A DNA stretch of 64,000 bases. Origin: Branchiostoma floridae. Lineage: Eukaryota; Chordata; Leptocardii; Amphioxiformes; Branchiostomatidae. The notes under the pieces were generated by a model. It was not told the DNA's origin. It saw only the letters and a list, made by a program, of their open reading frames with translations, and ran no database searches. Both the position numbers and the translations under genes were made by a program. This document shows, in pieces, positions 45,080-54,446 of this stretch (its first letter is position 1; each line of letters begins with the position of its first letter). The DNA lies in assembly GCF_000003815.2 (NCBI RefSeq), contig NC_049996.1, positions 9,698,010 through 9,762,009 of the forward strand. The letters are read 5' to 3'.

Positions 45080-45811
45080 GGGACCAGTTTTACACGGTTG
45101 ACAGTTCATAGAAACTTGAATTTTACCAGAATGTTATGACAAAATTTTTGTTCCCGAGAAAATTCCCTACCTATTTTATGTGAACATTTATTTGTACAGT
45201 ATTGCAAACTTTTGAATATCCAGTTGACTAACCTGACATGATCATGTTCTGCAGTTTAATTGTTTTCATCAACTAACTGATTTATTCAAGAACCTTTCGA
45301 GTACTCTAGGGCAGTGAAAGGTGGTACCCGGTAGATGGCACAGGAATCACGGGTATTTAAAATCAGAACTAATTAGATACTGTCAAGCAAAGTTTAAGCT
45401 CAGTTTATGTCCATCAATGGGCAATGATAATGTTTTATGTACTGTAATACATGAATATGGTACATGTATTATCATATGATATGTATCAGCCCAGGAGCAA
45501 CCACTAGCCCTCTTCTGTAACATTCCTTTGAAGTAACTAGCCACTTCCAACCATAATGTAGAAGAAAGCTTGTACATCATGAAAAATATTATTTTCTTCT
45601 ATATATATTGGTACATCTAAGGTATCCTGGATATCATCTGATTACAGTACTACCAAGGTTCCTTACACTCGGCTGCCCTGAGATGTTTTTTAGGGCAGTG
45701 AGTGTAATCAATCCTGGTAGTAATTGGATGGTGTCTTGGCTACATCTTTGAGGCCAATGACTGTACTCTAAGTAGCCTGTATGTATTATGTGTATTTTAA
45801 CTGAGGTATCC

Positions 45812-45817
45812 AATAAA
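45812..45817 (+). terminator. Possible polyadenylation signal of unknown gene copy 2
   Basis: AATAAA about 730 nt past the stop at 45077-45079, before the convergent RPL15 3' end at about 46150. It is the first clear hexamer I see on this strand; weak evidence. Confidence 0.25.
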
Positions 45818-46167
45818 TGTACATATCCAATGCCCTGCCTTTTGTGACCATCAATAAGTGTTCCAACCTGGGATGCCCAGTGAATATGACAATTCTACTA
45901 CCTGTATGATATTCTAACTTCAATACTCTAGGCTACAGCATCAAGGATGCATTTACGATTTACCAGGTGTGGATATGTTTTTCACGAGAGGAAAAGTATA
46001 TTCCAAGCATTACCATTTCAAGGTTGGTCACAGTTTGTCTCTTCCAGGTTGATGCGACTAACTGTCAGATCATGTCCAAACAATATATTGAAAGAACACA
46101 CATATGAAAGACAAATAAAACAACAACAAAAAAGACTTCACAAATCAGTTCTGTAGGAAGGTGCTTC

Positions 46168-46173
46168 TTTAAT
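46168..46173 (-). terminator. Polyadenylation signal of RPL15
   Basis: ATTAAA on the minus strand about 50 nt after the RPL15 stop codon. Such a short 3' UTR is usual for ribosomal protein mRNAs. Confidence 0.6.
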
Positions 46174-46221
46174 AGTTCACCCAAAATGTTACAGATAATA
46201 CAATCTGGTTGGTGTTCAATT

Positions 46222-48576
46222 CTAGCGGTATCGGCGGAGCGACAGGGTGTTGCGCCGCTTCCAGGACGCCCTCCAGGATCCGCCCTTCGTCTTGTGGTGC
46301 AGGTGACCCTTGCCCAGGCCGCGGGAGCTCTTGCCGGCCGACGTCAGACCGCGTAGCTCGCGGTGCTTCATGACCGGCTTGCAGATCCATTGTACTTCTG
46401 GGTCGTGACGCACAGCCTGGGGAGGGGACAGACAAAAGTGCACTGGTCAATATAAACTCCATACAGAGCAAAGATGGCTATTCATTCGTTCAGACCCTTA
46501 TAGTGCCTACAGCAGCAAGTTTCCTTACTAATTCAGCAGGGTACTGGTCTTTTCGCGGTGGTTTTTAGTTCGCAGTGAAGCTAACCACTGCAAAAGTTAC
46601 TGCATTTACAGTATATCTTCACAGGGAGGGGTTGCTAGCCCTTCCCCTTTAATGTGCTCGAGGCACCACCTTGAAGACGGGACCCCCACTTTACATCCCT
46701 TCAGAAAGACTGGTGCAGTCCCAACCAAGAGGTCCTAACCCTGGGAACCAACTTATTGAGAACAAACTCAACTGTGAGACTGCTACCAGTTGAGCCACAG
46801 GGATATCCCAGCAAAATGACAAGAAATTACTTTTAATAGCGTAAGGATACACACATTGATCAAAGACTTTTTATGTAAAAGCTCACAAAAATCTATTAAC
46901 TATTCTACTAACCTGATGAAACTATTAGTGGATATGCATTGATGTCCATGTGATTTTGGTGAAATGTTATGATACAGACTATTCAATCTATATTGTACAG
47001 TTTAGGATATGGAAGCCATGTTACTTACCTTATGGAATGGATCCACCAAGATGACCTCAAAGAATTTATAGGTTGAGTCCTGGCCCACCCAGTAGCTGTT
47101 CATCACACGCAGGGCACCACAGGCACGGCCAACTCTCTCCTACACAGGTACACAAGAAAAACAAACATGCTTCAGTATGACAAGTTGAAATGACTTTTAC
47201 TTTCTGAAATTGCTCTTTCTGATTGCTATTTTTTAATTCCGAACATGGGAATGCCATTTTTCAATTCAGTAACCAGATTCAAACCTGGTTAACAACATTT
47301 GAGAGAGAAGACATAATACACTGACAGTGTAGTAAAGAGGTCTGAGTACAGCAGCAGGTGTCAGATTTGGATTGGCTTGAGTAGACAAGCTTCTGCATTT
47401 GTCGATAAGATGGGGAAAGAATATGGGTTCATCATTCACCTTTTGCTGCTGGTACACAGAGAAGGGATAGCGCATCCGATGAGAGGAACAGACAAACAAG
47501 CATCCAACCGAAATAACTTTGTAACCATAAAAACGACAGTTGCTTCAGGCCATTTGAGGTAGGAAAGAGACTATGGATAAATCTTACAAAATAAGACATC
47601 CCTCTGAACTTCAGTCTTTCTTTAAATAAGTGTTTGAGCGATTAAAATCTGACTTACCTCAGCGACAGATCGTAGATTCCTGGCAAACTTCATCTGGTTG
47701 ACACCCTGGTGGACAGGCTTTCCGTACGTGGCACCCTTGGGCACGGGCTTCTTGCGGCCACCACGGCGGAGACGTATGCGATAGATCACATACCCTGCAA
47801 CAGACGAGTTACATGCAGAAAGTTATATATTGTCAAGCTAGCCATCTAATATTCCCTCAACTGATATATACAAATACCCACAAATAATTTCACCCTATTC
47901 AACAGCACATTGCTTCAAGCACTCCACAGTAGAGAAAACTCTGAAGAGTTTGAAACATACAATCATTCCTCCAGACAAAAATTACAGACTTTTTGATCAC
48001 AGAGGTGATATCTACTAGATATCACCCTTGTGATAAAAAGTGATCAAAAAATCTGTAGACTACAGCAGCACTACACCCTGGATGGTTTGCCCAAACACAA
48101 ATGAGGGGTGTTATCCAGTACAAGAACAAGATCTAGGCATATTTCACTTGAACACAAGAGACGCAAACTCGACAGGAAGCATTTGTGGCCATGACACTGT
48201 CTTCATTGATTGTACGCCCTGTCAAGGATCCAACTACATATGATGCGTTGGTCAAATGTGACAGCCTGAGACTCAGCAAAACACGTCTGGACATTATGTA
48301 TAAAGCATGGTCAGGACAAGAATTGTTTACAAATATGAGACTTCCATGGTTGACCTGAGCACGTGCAGTTGGATACGTAAAAAGGCTGTGTTTTACGACA
48401 TTACCTTGCTTTGCCTTATATCCCAGTCTGTGGGCCTTCTCTGGCCGTGTGGGGCGGGGCGCGCGATGGATGGCAGACAGGTTACGGTACTGCCAGCAGC
48501 GGACACGAAGAAGAAACCGCATGACGTCCGACTGCTTCTTCCGCCATAATTCTTGTACATACTTGTACGCACCCAT
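46222..48576 (-). CDS. RPL15: Ribosomal protein eL15 (RPL15)
   Basis: Component of the 60S ribosomal subunit. Coding exons are 48405-48576, 47658-47794, 47029-47139 and 46222-46416, giving 204 residues, exactly the human length. The sequence begins [17 protein letters not shown] and contains [62 protein letters not shown] and a basic C-terminus [11 protein letters not shown] before TAG at 46222-46224. Splice sites are canonical. A short non-coding first exon lies at about 49322-49357, and the leader continues for 7 nt (48577-48583) before the ATG. Intron 3 carries a snoRNA-like structure and intron 2 a fold-back repeat. It is convergent with the unknown gene ending at 45079 and divergent from the MFSD5-like gene. 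Confidence 0.97.
46545..46614 (-). repeat. ACTGTAAATGCAG family, copy 4 (fragment, RPL15 intron 4)
   Basis: TTTTCGCGGTGGTTTTTAG and ACTGCATTTACAGTA identify one end of the family. Confidence 0.45.
46739..46800 (-). repeat. tRNA-like SINE fragment in RPL15 intron 4
   Basis: On the minus strand TGGCTCAACTGGTAGC (A-box) and GGTTCCCAGGG (weak B-box). Degraded; not a functional tRNA. Confidence 0.35.
47346..47455 (-). ncRNA. Probable intronic C/D box snoRNA in RPL15 intron 3
   Basis: On the host strand a C box ATGATGA (47429-47435) is followed 64 nt later by a D box CTGA (47361-47364). The boxes are closed by a terminal stem, GGTG (47437-47440) against CACC (47357-47360), which extends through AGCAGC and GTAC pairings to 47455 and 47346 with two small bulges. 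That makes an external stem of about 14-15 pairs. Box C/D RNAs in introns of ribosomal protein genes are common, and external stems are known to help snoRNAs placed far from the 3' splice site; here the D box is about 220 nt from it. No clear C' or D' box is visible. The antisense candidate next to D is CAAGCCAATCCAAAT; I could not assign an rRNA target. Confidence 0.5.
47982..48058. repeat. Palindromic fold-back sequence in RPL15 intron 2
   Basis: TACAGACTTTTTGATCAC on the left pairs with GTGATCAAAAAATCTGTA on the right, and GTGATATCTA with TAGATATCAC around a CTAG centre. A few mismatches and loops interrupt the arms. Probably a tiny MITE. Confidence 0.6.
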
Positions 48577-49321
48577 CTTGCAGCTGAAACGATCAAGACG
48601 TTTCACATCAATTTTTGTATCTTTACTTGAAGGTACATCTGAAATATCTCTCAGACTTCAACAGACTCAAATAAACTTCTGGCAAGTTATTCTATATTAA
48701 AAACAGGCTAACTACAGTGAGCAAATACTGGAAAAGTAAAATTTATAAGTAGTACTAGTAGTAGTAGTAGTCATAACACAATTATTTTGACAACTCATGG
48801 ACATGAAATTGCAACATTCTGAATCCTACAAAACAATACAGGCATATTCTCAACATTGTATATCCTAAGAAATATTCGACTAGACTGCCACGCTGTAGAA
48901 AAGCCCTCCCCAAGTTTAGGGGCTCAAACGCATGGCTGCCATCATCATGGCTCCAAAGTTTAAACCCACTGCATAAACATATCGCCAAAGACCAAAAACA
49001 AGGGGTAGCCCATGTAAAGTTCCTGACATACAATTAAAGGCGCAATCTACTACATGTGGGTGCAGAAATTGTTCATAATATCATATTGTTTGTCCATCGT
49101 ACACGTAAGTCGCACACACGAGCAAGTCTACCTCTAAAAACACTACCGGGACCTCGCCGAAACTTTTGGTCAGATTCTTCACATAACGACAATATTCACG
49201 AAACATACACCCCGCAAAACAACAACACATGTTTTATTTCTTAAGTCGACCCATCTTGGGACTTCGATTACGTCTAGAGTTGGCGGATTTCAGAGGATTC
49301 GACACCAGTAATCATACCAAC

Positions 49322-49357
49322 CTTTCGCCAAGATGGCGGACAGAAGGAAAGAGAAAG
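49322..49357 (-). promoter_or_regulatory. RPL15 non-coding first exon with 5' TOP tract and YY1-like site
   Basis: On the minus strand CTTTCTCTTTCCTTCTG starts at about 49357, a classic 5' terminal oligopyrimidine tract that couples ribosomal protein translation to growth signalling. It runs directly into CCGCCATCTTGG (YY1-type, common at ribosomal protein genes) and then a donor, GCGAAAG|GTTGGT, after 49322. The matching acceptor TTTCAG lies just before 48583. The exact start site is inferred. Confidence 0.65.
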
Positions 49358-49592
49358 ATTTTTTCCCAGCATGCAACATCGCTAGACGTGTTCGCCCTTT
49401 TCCGGAAAAACTTACGAACTTTACCGATAGCAACTTAAATAATATCAAGGAGGTTAATGATTTTATTGAGATTTTAATCCATTTCAATGTTTTTAAAAGT
49501 GAGTACATATCTGTAGGAAACGTATTTATTTGAAAACATTCCTGTTCAGTCACTAACAAAGAAGCGAAATCCCATCATGCAGTGCTCGCAAA
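49358..49592. promoter_or_regulatory. Probable bidirectional promoter, RPL15 / MFSD5-like
   Basis: Only about 235 bp separate the inferred RPL15 start (49357, minus) from the first ATG of the MFSD5-like leader exon (49593, plus). Both ends carry ATGGCGG/ATGGCAGC-like YY1-type sequence (49331-49340 and 49592-49600). No TATA box is obvious. Shared promoter activity is inferred from the geometry. Confidence 0.45.
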
Positions 49593-50329
49593 ATGGCAGC
49601 GCCCACGTCAGAGAAAGTGAGTATTTTACGATTCTTCCATCGTTTTGCGTGATTTACTCCCCTAAAACACGTTAACGACCCCAGATCGCTGTTTTGATCA
49701 ATAAGGGGGGCTTCTAAGAGTCAATACCGCATGGTTTGCATATAATCGCTGATGTCCAAACCCTTGAAGACCTCATGTAACTCGAACGCACGTACCGGCA
49801 ACTTGGCTCAGAAAATTTGTTTCAAAACACAATTTGTTATGATGTGGCACCCTTGAAACCGGATCTACCACATAGCTCGCCTTTTGAGTTAGAGAACGCA
49901 AGTAGATTTCTAATCGTCAAGGGTAAATTTATCTTACAGCAGAGCGAAAACGGTGCAAAATTGCAGTAAACGCTTCTAACGTGAGAAACAATTCTAAAGT
50001 TGAAAACGAAAATACTGGGACCTTATCTCCGATGGGAATGTTGTGATATCGTTGTGCAAGGCATGTATGAGTATGAAGGTGTATCAGCTTTTGTGCGTTA
50101 TAATGGGCTTTAGATTTTTAAGTAGATACCTACTAGTACACTATCCAAAACCACAACCCAGAAAATGAAACACAAACTAATATTCACAACTTAAAGTGGT
50201 GGTTAAATTTTTTAAAACGACACTGTCTTTAAAAATCATGTACAGAATGCAATTTAGTTAGTTCAATTATTCCAGTACATTAAACAAACCCATGTATGTT
50301 TTTTCCAGGCCTTCAACATGAGGCTGTGA
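49593..50329 (+). other. Upstream ORF in the spliced MFSD5-like leader
   Basis: ATG at 49593 in a strong context opens MAAPTSEK, which splices from GAGAAA|GTGAGT (donor at 49617) to TTTTCCAG|GCC (exon from 50309). It continues AFNMRL and stops at TGA 50327-50329: 14 codons in all, ending about 60 nt before the main start. It could damp translation of the transporter. It depends on the inferred splice. Confidence 0.45.
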
Positions 50330-50390
50330 CGAAGACCAAGTTTGCCACTCTGCAATGACAGTGAAGCTGAAACCACAGCTAGCCAACAAC

Positions 50391-51782
50391 ATGGAGGGTT
50401 TCGTGTGCATCGTGTTCTTCTTCTTATCTGCACTCTGTGTGGGTATGGAGATCATGGCACGTAAGGCCAGGCCACCGGAGGTATCAGCGTCCAACCCCAT
50501 CTTTCGAAAGTTCCAAACAGACTACTTCAAAGTCTATTTCCTGGCTCTTCTTGCGGACTGGCTACAGGGTCCCTATCTGTACAAACTGTACAGTCACTAC
50601 GGGTTTGAGGAGTCACAGATCGCAGTTCTGTACGTGTGTGGGTTTGCGTCAAGTGTTATTTTCGGGACAGGGACGGGAGTGCTAGCGGACAGGTACGGAA
50701 GGAAAAAGCTGTGCGTGTGCTTCGCTGTGGTGTATTCCATATCGTGTCTAACGAAACTGTCCAGGCACTATGGAGTCCTGATCCTGGGGAGAGTTTTAGG
50801 AGGCATTTCCACATCTCTGCTGTTCACCGCATTCGAGTCCTGGTATGTGTACGAACACATAGAGACACACGACTTTCCTCCGGAATGGCTCCCGGTCACG
50901 TTCTCGCGAGCGACATTCTGGAACGGAATTCTAGCAATCGGGGCGGGAATCGCAGCCAACATCTTTGCAGGTCTTTTCAACTTCGGACCCGTGGCGCCCT
51001 TCATCATGGCAATACCGTTACTTATCGCATCAGGGGTTCTTGTAAGTACAAAGTGGAATGAGAACTACGGCACGCGCCAGATGAGATTCTCCAAGTTGTG
51101 CATAGAAGGACTCCGAGAGATCGTCAGAAGCAAGCGGATTCTACTGATCGGTGCTATACAGTCGTTGTTCGAAAGCTGCATGTATATCTTCGTCTTCATC
51201 TGGACACCTGTGTTGGATCCGTCGGGACCTCCGCTCGGCGTGATATTCTCCTCTTTCATGATCTGCATCATGATTGGCTCCTCCCTGTTCCACATCCTAA
51301 CCACGAAACACGCCCGTCTTCAAGCGGTGCACGTCCTCGCCATATCGGTCCTCCTGGCTCTGACATCCATGGTGGCCTGTATCAAATCCACCCATCCCCA
51401 CCACGAGAATCCGACCGTATCGTTCCTGGCATTCCTTCTGCTGGAGCTGGCGTGTGGAATGTACTTCCCCTGTATGGGATACCTACGGAGCAGGATCATA
51501 CCAGAGAAAAATCGTGCCAGCGTTATCAACTGGTTCCGCGTACCCTTAAACAGTATCGCGTGTATCGGACTGATGTACCTCCACAACGATGACGTCCTGG
51601 GCACACATAAGATATTCATCATATGTTCGTTACTCCTGATGATAGCCATGTTATGTGTGCTTCAGCTTTGTATATTCATAAAAAACGACGACAGTTTAAG
51701 AATACAGATAGTAGATACAGACACTTTGAATGGCAACGGTGTTCAAGGAATGGAAAGAGATAGCCTAATGTCTAAGATATAA
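50391..51782 (+). CDS. MFSD5: MFSD5-like major facilitator protein (molybdate-anion transporter family)
   Basis: Single coding exon, 463 residues from the ATG at 50391, which has a strong Kozak context; an in-frame ATG at 50355 would add 12 residues. The length fits human MFSD5 (450). It is a multi-pass membrane protein: hydrophobic segment at residues 3-20, then YFLALLADWLQGPYLYKLY, a motif-A-like GVLADRYGRKK around 97-107, GRVLGGISTSLLF with FESWY, HDFPPEWLP, GPVAPFIMAIPLL, TPVLDPSGPPLG, LACGMYFPCMGYLR and NWFRVPLNSIACIGL. These blocks match MFSD5 closely. The family is linked to cellular molybdate uptake; that function is family knowledge and is not shown here. The C-terminal tail is hydrophilic (NDDSLRIQIVDTD). 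A 5' leader exon near 49593-49616 is spliced to 50309. AATAAA at 52170 is a possible 3' signal. Confidence 0.93.
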   Translation: MEGFVCIVFFFLSALCVGMEIMARKARPPEVSASNPIFRKFQTDYFKVYFLALLADWLQGPYLYKLYSHYGFEESQIAVLYVCGFASSVIFGTGTGVLADRYGRKKLCVCFAVVYSISCLTKLSRHYGVLILGRVLGGISTSLLFTAFESWYVYEHIETHDFPPEWLPVTFSRATFWNGILAIGAGIAANIFAGLFNFGPVAPFIMAIPLLIASGVLVSTKWNENYGTRQMRFSKLCIEGLREIVRSKRILLIGAIQSLFESCMYIFVFIWTPVLDPSGPPLGVIFSSFMICIMIGSSLFHILTTKHARLQAVHVLAISVLLALTSMVACIKSTHPHHENPTVSFLAFLLLELACGMYFPCMGYLRSRIIPEKNRASVINWFRVPLNSIACIGLMYLHNDDVLGTHKIFIICSLLLMIAMLCVLQLCIFIKNDDSLRIQIVDTDTLNGNGVQGMERDSLMSKI

Positions 51783-54151
51783 GAAATGGAGCTGGTTCTC
51801 TGGTGGCTATAATATGTATGTATTTTGTTGTAGTGATTAACTGTTTTGTATAGTATGGGGTTGGGGCGAATCCATGTGCAATTTTCTTCCTTAGCCATTT
51901 AACATACAATTCTTTTGTACTCTGTATTTCAAATGCTGTATTCCAACTGCAAGCCTACATTATTTCAAATAATAGAATTTTTTATCGGTGAAGGTGTAAT
52001 TTTTTTCTTGTGCTTAAATTTTTTTTGCTTTGAAGTTAATGCTATACTAGACTTGAATATTCCAATAGATATGTAATGTTTGCATGTGATCTTATGTTAT
52101 GTGCTGTCACACATTTTACCTTCATTTTATGACATTATAATTTATATGCTCCAAAATACTTACATATGCAATAAACTGTCAAAAGAATGTTTAATTCACG
52201 ATCATAACATATGCAGGTATAAAAATTGGAACTATGAAATGTGTATTACTATTTATATGACTTATACTGTATAATATGGAATGGCATACGGAGAACCATT
52301 TCATATATGTATAATAAGGATGCATAAGATTCTATTACATTTACAATGTGAAATTAAAAAAGTACAGAAACGGTTATCTTGTTAATAAATGGATTCGGTG
52401 ATGATATACATATTATTTATCATATTTGCTTGTTAAAAGGGAGGCAGTTTATATAATTTAGATATGGTATATACCATTACTAATATGTTTTGCTTGTGTC
52501 ATGGGCCTGTAGCTTGTATGGGATTCTGCCTTGGGCCTCTGCTATGACCTATAGTTATACAAATGGCACATTTGTGAACACACTACTATTTTCATCTTAT
52601 TTGTATTTGATAGAATGATCAGTACTTCATAAATTGTTACAGTGGTGAACATTTCTAAACTGGTTAACTTCTATTATCTGTTCGGCCTTTTTTTTTTAAA
52701 CAAATTGATGATTTTGCTAACCATAGAATTTGATGTCAATGAAATCATAGAAGGCTGACCATGAAGATATCTGTTTTAATCAAACCACTGCCCTTTTGCT
52801 TGTAATGCCAAAGCAGTTGTGATTTGGCTTTGCAGAATGAAAGAACTTATGATATCATTTTCACACAGACATATATATTCTGTCTCTTCTATGACATCTA
52901 TAATGTTTGCTGCAAATGTCACTTCAATTCATTTTGGATTGTCAATTCAAGTCAAAGCCTTTATTTATTCCTTGATGACATGTATATGCTCTATGGGGGA
53001 GGGTGAGTAATGCTTAGATTATTTAACCATTTTGACTTTCTTTGATATTCCTTAAAAAACATTGTTTTGACTTCCCTTGCTTGATTTTTTTAGTGCGTTT
53101 AATCTTTTATTGAAAACAAAGTACTCATGCAGTATTTGTCGACCATGACAGTTCTATCAAACATGTTGTCGGTTCATAAGACTTTTAAGTATGGTTCTGA
53201 TAGTGTTGTATTGTACATCAGCGTCTAGGTACATATCCAGGTACTATTAAGTGCTAGCATTTTTCTATAAGGTACTGTACATGCATTTTGTTTTAGCTAT
53301 TCAAATATTCACTGTTATGCAGATTAGCAAATCATTAATGCTGGGGACCTGTACAATAAGTCTTATTGCTGGCTAGTTGTGTTATTTTCGGTAAACACGC
53401 TTCTTTGCCAAGTAAATGATGGTCAGTGTAAAGTTGGAAATACTAGGGATTTTGAAGATCTAATTAATTTATCAAATATCTGTTGAAGTATAAAATTTTG
53501 ATAAAGTATAATATAATAAGCATGCACTTAAGCAATGAGTTAGTAATTAGATAGTCTGTATCCCAATACCTTTCCATATTTACAATGGCTAATGTCATTA
53601 GTATGTTAAGAAGCTAAATTTATTTATACAACAGATGTATGGCTTAAGTCTTCATTTGGAAAAAATGGAAGAAAGAAATTACAGATTTACAGTGTGTGTT
53701 TGTGTGAGTGCTTACGTATGTGTGTGTCAGAGAAAAAGAGGCTTAAAAGAAGCATGTTGTTCAAAAGGCATCAAGAGTATTGAAGGCTTGAGATGTCATT
53801 CTACTTTCACATGGCAAAAACAAAATAAAAGGTGAAAATGATATGGACATTAGCACAACTTTTTTTTTATAAAACGAAGTAGGCAAGTGGACAAATGCCT
53901 TTGCCTATGGCCCTGACATTACATGCATTGTGTGACAGGGGTGAATACATTTACATTGTATAGGATGCAACTCGCAGTCAATCAGAAGATTTGTGTCGAG
54001 TTTCTGGAAAGCAAAGAGTACTTTGCTGTTAAGTCATTACATTAGAGTATCAAACACACGCCACCATTTATCTTTCCATGATCTACCGACAGATGCATCA
54101 GCTGTAATTTACGCAATACCCAGTAGGCGTCGCTGTTATAATGCCACCCAC
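51783..54151. other. Downstream of MFSD5-like gene
   Basis: Very AT-rich, with the probable 3' UTR at its start. I see nothing else identifiable until the Kelch gene promoter. Confidence 0.6.
52170..52175 (+). terminator. Possible polyadenylation signal of the MFSD5-like gene
   Basis: AATAAA about 390 nt past the stop codon in a very AT-rich stretch; other hexamers follow further on, so the choice is uncertain. Confidence 0.3.
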
Positions 54152-54163
54152 AACATGGCGGCC
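54152..54163 (+). promoter_or_regulatory. YY1-like site at the 5' end of the Kelch gene
   Basis: ACATGGCGGCCG lies about 290 bp upstream of the inferred start codon. Its ATG opens an 11-codon upstream ORF ending at TGA (54187-54189). The surrounding 54100-54470 is richer in CpG than its neighbours, consistent with a promoter and leader exon. Confidence 0.4.
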
Positions 54164-54446
54164 GTTGCAGACGACAGTATGACACGGTGACCTGCGATGA
54201 GGAAAGCACTTTCACTATAAACGCCCCAAGAACAAGTGATCCTACTGGAAAATAAGAAGCATTCCATCGTGGAAAGAGTCACCAAGACAAAGGCTATAGT
54301 AACAAACAGCGCAACGGCGAGCTTTCCGTTGCGTTTTTGACGCCCAGGGATATATTTCTGGGGACTGTTCTGGCATGATGTTGCGTTATATGATAGGCAC
54401 GCAGGTTATTTTGGGCTCGGTGTTTTGAAGGGCACGGAGTTCATCA

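Larger units (their letters stand above)
45080..46221. other. Convergent 3' region, unknown gene copy 2 and RPL15
   Basis: 3' UTRs of both genes. Short ORFs here have no resemblance to known proteins. Confidence 0.6.

Noticed and set aside
48940-48955. Second C-box-like sequence (ATGATGA, minus strand) in RPL15 intron 1
   Set aside because: No D box at a suitable distance and no closing stem.
49333-49533. 66-codon frame MADRRKEKDFF... between RPL15 and MFSD5
   Set aside because: It is antisense to the RPL15 leader, its ATG is part of the YY1-like motif, and it lacks homology or a conserved domain.
50436-51649. Several frames of 79-164 codons overlapping the MFSD5-like CDS
   Set aside because: Alternative-frame shadows of the transporter gene.
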